Source of the DNA: Pseudomonas sp. ML96
GTDB taxonomy: Bacteria > Pseudomonadota > Gammaproteobacteria > Pseudomonadales > Pseudomonadaceae
Direction of reading: 5' to 3'
Assembly (NCBI RefSeq): GCF_000761545.1
Contig: NZ_JPMY01000036.1
Span: 90,621 to 154,620, forward strand
DNA: 64,000 bases
Shown: in pieces, positions 34,047 to 42,474 of the stretch
How the letters are laid out: each line of letters begins with the position of its first letter
Position numbering within the stretch: the stretch's first letter is position 1
Made by a program: the position numbers and the translations under genes
The notes under the pieces: model-generated
Told to the model about the DNA's origin: nothing
Database searches by the model: none
What the model saw: only the letters and a program-made list of their open reading frames with translations

Positions 34047-35122
34047 GCTTCAACCCAGACACAGCCCGCGCGCCGGGCAGCCTCAATGTAGTGCTGAAGC
34101 TGGTTGATAGTGATCGCTTGCCCACTGAGGTGATGCTGCTGGTACCACTGCGCAGTCATCGCCAAGCTGTCGCTGATAGCCCAGACAGGTTTCCAGTGCA
34201 GATGGGCATGAGCTTTAGCACAATCTAGGTAGAGTAAATTCGCTTCATGGGGCTGAACACTGGCCGGACAATGCCAACTGAGTTGCGGCCAGTGCGTCTG
34301 CAACCCCCCTAAAACCTCAGCAACAGTGCGGTTGTCGTCGACCGCCGGGCCAAAATTCCATGCATCAGCAACTGTTCGATCAGCCATCAATAATCGCTGC
34401 CCCAGTAGCAAGTAGCCGGACAGGCAGTCAAGCACGTGCTGCCACGGCCTTGTGGCTTGCGGGGAACGAATTTCCAGGGGTTGTTTGCTCGCCAGCGCGC
34501 GCACAAGATCTGGCACCAGACGGTCTTTCGACCAATCGCCACCACCAATCACATTGCCCGCCCGTGCCGACGCTATTAACGGTGCACCCTCGCAGGAAAA
34601 AAACGACTTGCGGTAGCTTTCTACTACTAGCTCGCTTGCGGCCTTAGAGGCGCTATAGGGGTCGTACCCCCCCAGCCGATCGACCTCGCGATAACCCCAG
34701 GGCCATTCGTTGTTGGAGTACACCTTGTCGGTCGTAATCACCACTACCGCACGTACGCTGGTGGTGCTACGACAGGCCTCAAGAACGTTGGCCGTTCCTA
34801 TCACGTTGGTCGACCAACTCTCCAACGGATCCTGATATGAACGGCGCACCAAGGCCTGGGCCGCAAGATGAAAAACAATCTCAGGCTGAGTCTGATGAAA
34901 TACTTGGGCTACCAAGTTGGCATCGCGAATGTCACCTTGAATATCGGTAACCGAACAATCCAACAACGACCAATGGGCAGGGGACGTATTAGGTTCGAGC
35001 GAAAGACCAGTAACTTCTGCGCCAAGCTCAGTCAGCCATGCTGCAAGCCAGCTCCCTTTAAATCCAGTATGGCCTGTAAGAAGCACTTTACGGCCACGGT
35101 ACAAGTCGCCGAAGAGTTTCAT
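34043..35122 (-). CDS. rfbG: CDP-glucose 4,6-dehydratase
   Basis: 359 residues, the usual size for RfbG/DdhB. LLTGHTGFKGSWLAAWL is the characteristic N-terminal loop (HTGFKGSW distinguishes it from the dTDP enzymes); VVITTDKVYSN and YDPYSASKAASELV carry the active-site residues; RPWQHVLDCLSGYLLLG is typical of the family. It makes CDP-4-keto-6-deoxy-D-glucose, the common precursor of 3,6-dideoxyhexoses and other CDP-sugars. The ATG at 35122 overlaps the rfbF stop (ATGA). No ddhC/E1 dehydrase or E3 reductase follows, so the route diverges from the known 3,6-dideoxyhexose path. Confidence 0.95.
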   Translation of the reverse strand: MKLFGDLYRGRKVLLTGHTGFKGSWLAAWLTELGAEVTGLSLEPNTSPAHWSLLDCSVTDIQGDIRDANLVAQVFHQTQPEIVFHLAAQALVRRSYQDPLESWSTNVIGTANVLEACRSTTSVRAVVVITTDKVYSNNEWPWGYREVDRLGGYDPYSASKAASELVVESYRKSFFSCEGAPLIASARAGNVIGGGDWSKDRLVPDLVRALASKQPLEIRSPQATRPWQHVLDCLSGYLLLGQRLLMADRTVADAWNFGPAVDDNRTVAEVLGGLQTHWPQLSWHCPASVQPHEANLLYLDCAKAHAHLHWKPVWAISDSLAMTAQWYQQHHLSGQAITINQLQHYIEAARRAGCVWVEA

Positions 35123-35889
35123 TGCCAATGTTTCCAAGGCGGGTTGCCTCTACCCCAAAGCTCTTCCAGATTGTTTTTGTCGCGCAAGGTGTCCATCGCC
35201 TGCCAGAAGCCACTGTGTTCGTATGCCATTAGGTTGCCCTCATTGGCTAAACGCATCAGCGGTTCTGCCTCCCAACTGGTTTGATCATCAGCGATGTAAT
35301 CAATGACAGAGGGATTCAGGACGAAATAGCCACCATTTATCCATGCACCGTCACCGGCTGGCTTTTCCTGAAAACTCTTAACCTTACCTCCCTGCAAGTT
35401 CAACGCACCATAACGACCTGGCGGTTGAATGGCAGTAACCGTTGCTGGCTTACCGTGAGCACGGTGAAAATCAACAAGTCTACGGATATCCACATCAGCG
35501 ACACCATCGCCATACGTAAAGCAAAAAGGCTCATCGCCAAGGTGCTCACGAACACGTTTCAAGCGACCACCGGTCAGAGTCTCTTCACCAGTATTAACAA
35601 GTGTGACTCGCCAAGGCTCAACATAACGCTGATGAACTTCCATCGCGTTACTTGACATATCAAATGTCACATCAGACATATGAAGAAAATAATTAGCGAA
35701 ATATTCTTTTATTATATATCCCTTATAACCACAACAAATAACAAAGTCATTAATTCCATAGTATGAATAAATCTTCATTATATGCCACAGGATCGGCTTC
35801 CCACCAATCTCAATCATCGGCTTTGGCTTCAGATGAGACTCCTCGGATATGCGAGTTCCGAGGCCACCTGCAAGAATTACCGCCTTCAT
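35119..35889 (-). CDS. rfbF: Glucose-1-phosphate cytidylyltransferase
   Basis: 256 residues. MKAVILAGGLGTRISEESHL is diagnostic of RfbF/DdhA; KPMIEIGGKPILWHIMKIYS and CYGYGVADVD-like FTYGDGVADVDI follow. It joins CTP and glucose-1-phosphate to CDP-glucose, the committed step for the sugar module that follows. Start at 35889; the 14 residues upstream in frame are intergenic. It is the first gene of the O-antigen locus after ihfB, so the operon promoter should lie in the AT-rich 269 bp upstream. Confidence 0.96.
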   Translation of the reverse strand: MKAVILAGGLGTRISEESHLKPKPMIEIGGKPILWHIMKIYSYYGINDFVICCGYKGYIIKEYFANYFLHMSDVTFDMSSNAMEVHQRYVEPWRVTLVNTGEETLTGGRLKRVREHLGDEPFCFTYGDGVADVDIRRLVDFHRAHGKPATVTAIQPPGRYGALNLQGGKVKSFQEKPAGDGAWINGGYFVLNPSVIDYIADDQTSWEAEPLMRLANEGNLMAYEHSGFWQAMDTLRDKNNLEELWGRGNPPWKHWQ

Positions 35890-36158
35890 GAGCTTCCTTA
35901 CCTTAGTTAGCAAGTAAAACAAAAACCCCACAGCAAACAGCTATAGAATCAAATATAACTCAATGGAGTTAGCCAGCTGACTGGCGTATTAAAATCAGAA
36001 TATGATTAGCATTTAATTTCATATTAAATTCTGAAAAATGCTAATTCAGACACAAGATCAGTCGACGAAATCAGGCTACGAATCAGATTAAGGAGCATAT
36101 CAACCAGAGAAATTATATCTCAAGACAACACAAGCGAAAAAGACTTGCCTTTCCACGA
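35890..36158 (-). promoter_or_regulatory. AT-rich intergenic region upstream of the O-antigen operon
   Basis: 269 bp between ihfB and rfbF, strongly AT-rich. It contains an extended imperfect hairpin: ATTAGCATTT (36005-36014) pairs with AAATGCTAAT (36036-36045), and AATTT (36015-36019) with AAATT (36026-36030), with a 5-nt bulge. I find no GGCGGTAG ops/JUMPstart core in the operon direction and no unambiguous -35/-10 pair. It probably holds the locus promoter and could be an H-NS-like (MvaT) binding region, both inferred from composition and position. Confidence 0.4.
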
Positions 36159-36443
36159 TTAGTCATCCTCATTAACTCGATCACGCAGCTCTTTACCTGG
36201 CTTGAAGTGCGGCACGAACTTACCATCCAAACGCACAGACTCCCCCGTCTTAGGGTTACGACCAACACGAGGAGCACGATAGTGCAAGGAAAAACTACCA
36301 AAGCCACGAATCTCGATGCGATCACCGGTCGCCAGAGCCTGAGACATCTGCTCCAGCATGGTCTTGATCGCAAGCTCTACGTCCTTAGAAGACAGAAGCC
36401 CTTGGTGACTGACAATACGCTCGATCAACTCCGACTTGGTCAT
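36159..36443 (-). CDS. ihfB: Integration host factor subunit beta
   Basis: 94 residues, normal for IhfB (HimD). MTKSELIERIVSHQ start, IEIRGFGSFSLHYRAPRVGRNPKTGES with the DNA-bending beta-arm Pro, and FKPGKELRDRVN. With IhfA it bends DNA in replication, recombination and transcription. The gene follows rpsA with a terminator between them and marks the conserved right edge of O-antigen loci in Pseudomonas. Here no wzz chain-length gene follows it. Confidence 0.97.
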   Translation of the reverse strand: MTKSELIERIVSHQGLLSSKDVELAIKTMLEQMSQALATGDRIEIRGFGSFSLHYRAPRVGRNPKTGESVRLDGKFVPHFKPGKELRDRVNEDD

Positions 36444-36570
36444 GGTTTTCCCTTCTTTTTCAAGCGGCTAGATCATCTAGTAGGATGTTTTTAGCACGCC
36501 TGCCAATCTTTGGGTAGCCCAAATATCAGAGGGGAAATGTCACAGCAAATGCAGCGGTCGACACAAACAA

Positions 36571-36596
36571 AAAAGGGCGACCGAAGTCGCCCTTTT
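36571..36596. terminator. Rho-independent terminator after rpsA
   Basis: AAAAGGGCGAC (36571-36581), CGAA loop, GTCGCCCTTTT (36586-36596); A-rich on one side and T-rich on the other. It lies 18 bp after the rpsA stop and separates rpsA from ihfB. Confidence 0.9.
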
Positions 36597-36613
36597 TCCA
36601 GAAGCACCTGAAC

Positions 36614-38293
36614 TTAGTTCTGGTTCATCTGAGCACGGATCAGATCACCGATGGTGGTCGGACCAGTGGTTTCGGCTTCCTGCTTGTTACGCAGCTCTTT
36701 CATCGCGTCCTTTTCGTCTTCGACGTCTTTGGACTTGACGGACAGGCTGATAACGCGGGACTTGCGGTCGATGCTGATGATCTTGGCTTCGACTTCGTCG
36801 CCTTCCTTCAGCACGTTACGGGCGTCTTCGACGCGGTCACGGCTGATTTCGGAAGCTTTCAGGATGCCTTCGATGTCGCCGCCCAGGCTGATCACGGCGC
36901 CCTTGGCGTCCACTTCCTTGACGGTACCGCGCACGATAGTGCCTTTCTCGTTCAGGGAGGCGTAGTTGGAGAACGGATCGTCTTCCAGCTGCTTGATGCC
37001 CAGGGAGATGCGCTCACGCTCCGGATCAACGGAGAGGATGACGGTTTCCAGCTCGTCGCCCTTCTTGAAACGACGTACGGCTTCTTCGCCCACTTCGTTC
37101 CAGGAGATGTCGGACAGGTGAACCAGACCGTCGATGCCACCGTCCAGACCAATGAAGATACCGAAATCGGTGATCGACTTGATGGTGCCGGAGATCTTGT
37201 CGCCCTTGTTGAACTGGCCAGAGAAGTCCTCCCACGGGTTGGACTTGCACTGCTTGATGCCCAGGGAGATACGACGACGCTCTTCGTCGATGTCCAGAAC
37301 CTGAACTTCCACTTCGTCGCCGACCTGAACGACCTTGGACGGGTGGATGTTCTTGTTGGTCCAATCCATCTCGGACACGTGCACCAGGCCTTCCACGCCC
37401 TCTTCCAGCTCGGCGAAGCAGCCGTAGTCGGTCAGATTGGTGACTTTGGCGGTAACACGGGTACCTTCCGGGTAGCGCGCTTTGATGGCGACCCATGGAT
37501 CTTCGCCCAGCTGCTTCAGACCCAGGGAGACGCGGTTGCGCTCGCGGTCGTACTTCAGAACCTTGACGTCGATCTCGTCGCCAACGTTGACGATCTCGGA
37601 CGGGTGCTTGATGCGCTTCCAGGCCATGTCGGTGATGTGCAGCAGACCATCTACGCCGCCCAGGTCAACGAACGCACCGTAGTCGGTGAGATTCTTGACG
37701 ATACCTTTGACCTGCTGACCTTCCTGCAGGGATTCCAGCAGAGCTTCGCGCTCGGCGCTGTTCTCGGCTTCCAGCACGCTGCGACGGGAAACAACAACGT
37801 TGTTGCGCTTCTGGTCCAGCTTGATGACCTTGAACTCCAGCTCTTTGCCTTCCAGGTGAGTGGTATCACGCACCGGACGGACATCAACCAGGGAGCCCGG
37901 CAGGAATGCGCGGATGCCGTTGACGTCAACGGTGAAGCCGCCTTTGACCTTACCGTTGATAACGCCCTTGACCACTTCCTCAGCATTGAAAGCGGCTTCC
38001 AGAACCAGCCAGGACTCGGCACGCTTGGCTTTCTCGCGGGACAGCTTGGTTTCACCGAAGCCGTCTTCCACTGCGTCCAGCGCAACGTGGACTTCGTCAC
38101 CGACCTTGATGGTCAGCTCGCCTTGTTCGTTGAAGAACTGGTCGAGCGGGATGACGCCCTCGGACTTCAGGCCGGCATGTACGGTGACCCAGTCACCGTC
38201 GATGTCGACCACGATGCCGGTGATGATTGCACCCGGCTGCATGTCGAGGGATTTCAGGCTTTCTTCAAAAAGTTCTGCAAAGCTTTCGCTCAT
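36614..38293 (-). CDS. rpsA: 30S ribosomal protein S1
   Basis: 559 residues, the standard six-S1-domain form. Domain marks include GIVVDIDGDWVTVHAGLKSEG (domain 1), AFVDLGGVDGLLHITDMAW (domain 3), GCFAELEEGVEGLVHVSEMDW (domain 4) and GIFIGLDGGIDGLVHLSDISW (domain 5). It binds mRNA upstream of the start codon and brings it to the 30S subunit. It follows cmk, as in most gammaproteobacteria. The 146-bp leader holds a terminator-like hairpin. Confidence 0.98.
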   Translation of the reverse strand: MSESFAELFEESLKSLDMQPGAIITGIVVDIDGDWVTVHAGLKSEGVIPLDQFFNEQGELTIKVGDEVHVALDAVEDGFGETKLSREKAKRAESWLVLEAAFNAEEVVKGVINGKVKGGFTVDVNGIRAFLPGSLVDVRPVRDTTHLEGKELEFKVIKLDQKRNNVVVSRRSVLEAENSAEREALLESLQEGQQVKGIVKNLTDYGAFVDLGGVDGLLHITDMAWKRIKHPSEIVNVGDEIDVKVLKYDRERNRVSLGLKQLGEDPWVAIKARYPEGTRVTAKVTNLTDYGCFAELEEGVEGLVHVSEMDWTNKNIHPSKVVQVGDEVEVQVLDIDEERRRISLGIKQCKSNPWEDFSGQFNKGDKISGTIKSITDFGIFIGLDGGIDGLVHLSDISWNEVGEEAVRRFKKGDELETVILSVDPERERISLGIKQLEDDPFSNYASLNEKGTIVRGTVKEVDAKGAVISLGGDIEGILKASEISRDRVEDARNVLKEGDEVEAKIISIDRKSRVISLSVKSKDVEDEKDAMKELRNKQEAETTGPTTIGDLIRAQMNQN

Positions 38294-38362
38294 GTTGATT
38301 CCTGTTGATCAAGGGCGGGGATTCGCCCAAACCACACTCCAGACAATGTGGGTTCGTTCATG

Positions 38363-38405
38363 TAAAAAGAGGCCTGCGGGACTATGACTGGTCTCCCGCA
38401 TGCCT
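38363..38405 (-). terminator. Terminator/attenuator between cmk and rpsA
   Basis: On the minus strand AGGCATGCGGGA (complement of 38394-38405) pairs with TCCCGCAGGCCT (complement of 38370-38381), one mismatch, followed by CTTTTT. It should end cmk transcripts. Lying about 70 bp before the rpsA start, it could also act in the rpsA leader. Confidence 0.75.
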
Positions 38406-38439
38406 CCTTGCGAGCCTTTCGACTTAAGACAGCCGTGGC

Positions 38440-39108
38440 TCATTGCCCAGCGAGATCGCGATTGGCGACCTCGCTGAGAATTCTTTCCAGTACCTGCTCG
38501 ATGCTCAGCTCGGTGGAGTCCAGCTGAATGGCGTCGACCGCCGGCTTCAACGGAGCCACCGCACGCTGCATGTCGCGCTCATCGCGCGCACGAATCTCGT
38601 CTAGCAGACTCGGCAGGCTAACACCTTCGACTTTTCCTTTCAACTGCAGATAGCGGCGGCGAGCACGCTCCTCGGCGCTGGCGGTCAGGTAGATCTTCAG
38701 CGGAGCGTCCGGGAACACCACGGTACCCATGTCGCGACCATCGGCCACCAGACCCGGCGCCTCGAGGAAAGCGCGCTGGCGCTGCAACAGCGCCTCGCGC
38801 ACGGCGGGCAGCGAGGCGACCATGGAAGCGCCGGCGCCGACCTGCTCGTTACGAATCGCGTCAGTCACTTCGTCGCCTTCGAGGATGATGCGCTTGTCGA
38901 CGAACTGCACGTCCAGATGGGCGGCCAGGGTCTTCAGCGCTTCCTCGTTGGTCAGATCAATGCCGTGGTTGCCGGCAGCGAAGGCCAGCAGACGGTACAG
39001 GGCGCCGGAGTCCAACAGATTCCAGCCCAGCTTGGCGGCTAGCAGGCCGGCGATGGTGCCCTTGCCCGATCCGCTCGGCCCGTCGATGGTGATAGCTACG
39101 GCGCTCAT
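38440..39108 (-). CDS. cmk: Cytidylate kinase
   Basis: 222 residues. ITIDGPSGSGKGTIAG is the P-loop, followed by LDSGALYRLLA and VADGRDMGTVVFPDA, typical of Cmk. It phosphorylates CMP and dCMP with ATP. The ATG at 39108 overlaps the tyrA-aroA stop (ATGA), so I reject the 54 upstream residues read in this frame over the aroA coding end. The gene order aroA-cmk-rpsA is widely conserved. Confidence 0.97.
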   Translation of the reverse strand: MSAVAITIDGPSGSGKGTIAGLLAAKLGWNLLDSGALYRLLAFAAGNHGIDLTNEEALKTLAAHLDVQFVDKRIILEGDEVTDAIRNEQVGAGASMVASLPAVREALLQRQRAFLEAPGLVADGRDMGTVVFPDAPLKIYLTASAEERARRRYLQLKGKVEGVSLPSLLDEIRARDERDMQRAVAPLKPAVDAIQLDSTELSIEQVLERILSEVANRDLAGQ

Positions 39109-41345
39109 TTGCCCTCCTCCGCCACACGGATGCCAACCTGAGCAGCCAGACCAAGGAAGTTGGGGAAGGAAGTGGCGACGTTGGCGCAGTCGTGAATGCG
39201 AATGGCGCCGCTGGCGCGCAGCGAGGCGACGCTGAAGGACATGGCGATACGGTGGTCGCCATGGCTCCACACCTCGCCACCGCCGAAGGCGCCGCCTTCG
39301 ATGATGATGCCGTCCGGCGTCGGCTCGACCTTGACACCCAAGGCGATCAGCCCGTCGGCCATGACCTGGATACGGTCGGACTCCTTGACGCGTAGCTCCT
39401 CGGCGCCGCGCAGCACGGTACGCCCTTCGGCGCAGGCGGCAGCCACGAACAGCACCGGGAATTCGTCGATGGCCAGCGGCACCAGGTCTTCCGGGATATC
39501 AATACCCTTCAGCTTGGCCGCACGCACACGGATATCAGCCACCGGCTCACCGCCAACTTCACGCTGGTTTTCCAGAGTCAGATCGGCGCCCATCAGCTTG
39601 AGGATGTCGATCACGCCGGTACGGGTCGGGTTGATGCCGACATGCTCCAGCACCAGCTCGGAACCTTCGGCGATGCTGGCAGCAACCAGGAAGAAGGCAG
39701 CCGAAGAAATATCCGCTGGCACCTCGATATGAGTAGCGCCGAGCTTGTGGCCGGATTCGACGGTGGCGACGTTGCCATCGACAGTCACCGGATAGCCGAA
39801 GCCGCGCAGCATGCGCTCGGTATGGTCGCGGGTCGGCGCCGGCTCGGTCACCGAGGTCTCGCCGGCGGCATACAGGCCGGCCAACATCAGGCAGGACTTG
39901 ACCTGGGCGCTGGCCATCGGCATCTCGTAGCTCATGCCGGTCAAGCGCTGGCCGCCCTTGATGTTCATCGGCGGACGACCTTCCGGACCGGTCTCAATCA
40001 CCGCGCCCATCTCGCGCAGCGGCTTGGCCACACGGTTCATCGGACGCTTGGACAGCGAGGCGTCGCCGGTCAGCACGGTGTCGAACGGCTGCGCAGCCAG
40101 CAGGCCGGAGAGCAGACGCATGGAGGTGCCGGAGTTACCCAGGTACAGCGGGCCGGGCGGCGGCTTGAGGCCATTCAGGCCCACGCCGTGGATGGTCACC
40201 TTGCCGTGGTGCGGACCTTCGATCACCACACCCATGTCGCGGAAGGCCTGCAGGGTGGCCAGGGCATCTTCGCCCTCGAGGAAGCCCTCCACCTGAGTGG
40301 TGCCCTCGGCCAGCGAGCCGAGCATGATCGAGCGGTGCGAGATGGACTTGTCGCCCGGTACGCGGATACGGCCGGAGAGCGAGCCACCGGGGTTGGCGAG
40401 GTAGATCAGGTCGTTCGAGTGCATGGCGTCCACATAGGCCCTGCGGGCCAGGATTTTGCTGAAATGCTCGCGGGCATGCCGGGCGCGCGTGAACACGCCC
40501 AGCAGCTGATGCCCGTCCCCTGCGTCGACCGCGCCGCGCAAGGCGTCGAGGTCATCGCGAAATGCGTCGAGGGTGCGCAACACGGCCTCGCGGTTGGCGA
40601 GGAAGATGTCGTGCCACATCACCGGATCGCTGCCGGCAATCCGCGTGAAATCGCGGAAACCACCGGCGGCGTAACGGAAGATCTCCAGGTTCTCGCTGCG
40701 CTTGGCCAGCGAGTCGACCAGGGTGAAGGCCAGCAGGTGCGGCAGATGGCTGGTAGCTGCCAGCACCTGGTCGTGGTGCTCCACTTCCATGTGCTCCACG
40801 TCGGCGCCCAGGGCGCGCCATAGGCGATCGATCAACGCCAGCGCCTCGGCGTCGGTAGAGGCCTGCGGCGTGAGGATCACCTTGTGCCGACGGAACAGCT
40901 CGGCGTTGGAAGCTTCCACCCCGCTCTGCTCGGAGCCGGCGATGGGATGGCCTGGGACGAAGCGCGCCACCTGGCCATCGAAGGCCAGGCGCGCCGCTCG
41001 CACCACATTGCCCTTGGCGCTGCCCACATCGGTGAGCACCGCATCGCCCAGATCGCACTGCGCCAACTGGGCCAGGACCTTTTCCATGGCCAGGATAGGC
41101 ACCGCCAACTGGATCACCGCGGCGCCCTGACAGGCGGCCGCCAGCTCGCTCTCGCAGCGATCGACCACGCCCAGCTCCACGGCCAGGCGACGCGACTCGG
41201 CGTCCAGATCCACGCCCACCACCTCATCGAACAGCCCCTTCTCGCGCATACCCTTGGCGAAGGAGCCACCGATCAGGCCGAGCCCCACCACCACCAGGCG
41301 GCCGAGTCTGCTCGAAGCTTGCTGCAGCGGCATTGCATCAACCAC
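39105..41345 (-). CDS. tyrA-aroA: Prephenate/arogenate dehydrogenase - EPSP synthase fusion
   Basis: 746 residues, two enzymes in one chain. Residues about 1-300: prephenate (cyclohexadienyl) dehydrogenase, VVVGLGLIGGSFAKGM NAD loop and HPIAGSEQSGVEAS substrate motif. Residues about 310-746: 5-enolpyruvylshikimate-3-phosphate synthase, GDKSISHRSIMLGSLA, LGNSGTSMRLLSGLLA, and HDHRIAMSF-like GDHRIAMSFSVASL near the end. The fusion is known in Pseudomonas. The GTG at 41345 overlaps hisC by 8 bp; an ATG at 41333 is an alternative. It links the shikimate pathway to tyrosine. Confidence 0.95.
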   Translation of the reverse strand: MVDAMPLQQASSRLGRLVVVGLGLIGGSFAKGMREKGLFDEVVGVDLDAESRRLAVELGVVDRCESELAAACQGAAVIQLAVPILAMEKVLAQLAQCDLGDAVLTDVGSAKGNVVRAARLAFDGQVARFVPGHPIAGSEQSGVEASNAELFRRHKVILTPQASTDAEALALIDRLWRALGADVEHMEVEHHDQVLAATSHLPHLLAFTLVDSLAKRSENLEIFRYAAGGFRDFTRIAGSDPVMWHDIFLANREAVLRTLDAFRDDLDALRGAVDAGDGHQLLGVFTRARHAREHFSKILARRAYVDAMHSNDLIYLANPGGSLSGRIRVPGDKSISHRSIMLGSLAEGTTQVEGFLEGEDALATLQAFRDMGVVIEGPHHGKVTIHGVGLNGLKPPPGPLYLGNSGTSMRLLSGLLAAQPFDTVLTGDASLSKRPMNRVAKPLREMGAVIETGPEGRPPMNIKGGQRLTGMSYEMPMASAQVKSCLMLAGLYAAGETSVTEPAPTRDHTERMLRGFGYPVTVDGNVATVESGHKLGATHIEVPADISSAAFFLVAASIAEGSELVLEHVGINPTRTGVIDILKLMGADLTLENQREVGGEPVADIRVRAAKLKGIDIPEDLVPLAIDEFPVLFVAAACAEGRTVLRGAEELRVKESDRIQVMADGLIALGVKVEPTPDGIIIEGGAFGGGEVWSHGDHRIAMSFSVASLRASGAIRIHDCANVATSFPNFLGLAAQVGIRVAEEGK

Positions 41346-42447
41346 GGAGCACCAGCTCCAGCGCTTCCAGGAAGCGGGTGTTCTCCTGCTCGGTGCCGAT
41401 GGACACGCGCAGGAAGGTTGGCATGCCGTAGCCGGCCACCGGACGCACGATCACCCCGGCACGCAGCAGTGCCTGGTTGATCGGCGCGGCGTCGCGGGCG
41501 AAGTCGACGGCGATGAAGTTGCCCTTGCTGGGAATCCACTGCAGGCCCAGATTGCGGAAGCCTGCCTCCAGCTGCGCCATGCCAGCATCATTGGTGCGAC
41601 GGCTGGCCGCCAGGTAGTCAGCATCGTCCAGCGCCGCGCAGGCGGCGGTCAGGGCCAAGCTGTTGACGTTGAACGGCGCACGCACACGATTGAGCACATC
41701 GGCCACCTGCGGAGAACTCAGCGCATAGCCGACACGCAGCGAGGCTAGGCCATAGGCCTTGGAGAAGGTGCGCGAGACCAGCAGGTTCGGGTAACGCGCC
41801 AGGTAGTCGAGGCCATCCGGCAGCTCGTCGCCCTCGGCGTACTCGATATAGGCCTCGTCCAGCACCACCAGCACGCTCTGCGGCACGCGAGCGAGGAAGG
41901 ACTCCAGCGCATCCGGGCCGAACCAGGTACCGGTCGGGTTGTTCGGGTTGGCGACGAACACCACACGGGTGTTGGCGTCGATGGCAGCCAGCATGGCCTC
42001 CAGGTCGTGACCATGCTCCTTGGCCGGTACCACTTTGCCCTGCGCACCGACCGCCTGGGTGGCAATCGGGTACACGGCGAAGGCGTACTGGCTGAACACG
42101 GCGTTCAGGCCCGGCGCCAGCCAGGCGCGGGCGACCAGGTCGAGAATATCGTTAGAGCCGTTGCCCAGAGTCACCTGGGCCGGGTTGACGCCACAACGGG
42201 CAGCCAGCTTCTGCTTCAGTTCGAAGCCGTTGCCGTCCGGGTAGCGGGTCAGTTCGGCCAGTTCGGCACGGATCGCCTCCAGCGCCTTGGGCGATGGGCC
42301 CAGCGGGTTCTCGTTGCTGGCCAGCTTGACGATGCCGGCGGGATCGAGATTCAGCTCGCGCGCCAGCTCATCGACCGGTTTGCCCGGCACGTAGGGCGAG
42401 AGTTTCTGCACGCCCGGCACCGCCAGGGCGAGGAAGTCGCAGCTCAT
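41338..42447 (-). CDS. hisC: Histidinol-phosphate/aromatic aminotransferase
   Basis: 369 residues, PLP fold type I. KLASNENPLGPSPKAL N-terminal substrate loop, LGNGSNDILDL phosphate-binding loop, NPNNPTGTW, DEAYIEY, and SRTFSKAYGLASLRVGY with the Schiff-base Lys. It makes histidinol phosphate; the paralogue in aromatic operons of Pseudomonas (hisC2) probably also transaminates aromatic keto acids, consistent with pheA and tyrA alongside. The ATG at 42447 has GAGGAG at 6 nt; the in-frame TTG at 42465 does not. Confidence 0.93.
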   Translation of the reverse strand: MSCDFLALAVPGVQKLSPYVPGKPVDELARELNLDPAGIVKLASNENPLGPSPKALEAIRAELAELTRYPDGNGFELKQKLAARCGVNPAQVTLGNGSNDILDLVARAWLAPGLNAVFSQYAFAVYPIATQAVGAQGKVVPAKEHGHDLEAMLAAIDANTRVVFVANPNNPTGTWFGPDALESFLARVPQSVLVVLDEAYIEYAEGDELPDGLDYLARYPNLLVSRTFSKAYGLASLRVGYALSSPQVADVLNRVRAPFNVNSLALTAACAALDDADYLAASRRTNDAGMAQLEAGFRNLGLQWIPSKGNFIAVDFARDAAPINQALLRAGVIVRPVAGYGMPTFLRVSIGTEQENTRFLEALELVLRG

Positions 42448-42474
42448 TGAGCTCTCCTCAGACAATCACGCGGC

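Noticed and set aside
36005..36045. AT-rich hairpin as the ihfB terminator
   Set aside because: The stem is mostly A-T, interrupted by a bulge and not followed by a clean T-run, so termination is unlikely.
35890..36158. JUMPstart/ops element upstream of rfbF
   Set aside because: Looked for GGCGGTAG in the operon direction and did not find it; the GGCGGTAC near 5450 is on the wrong strand and upstream of rmlB only.
37118..38308. 396-codon plus-strand open frame
   Set aside because: Antisense to rpsA, which has all six S1 domains; no ribosome-binding site or domain supports it.
38440..39270. Longer 276-residue form of cmk
   Set aside because: The first 54 residues are read out of frame over the aroA end; the ATGA overlap at 39105-39108 and the P-loop position fix the start at 39108.
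39642..40823. 393-codon plus-strand open frame
   Set aside because: Antisense to the tyrA-aroA fusion; His/Gln/Ala-rich composition typical of a shadow frame.
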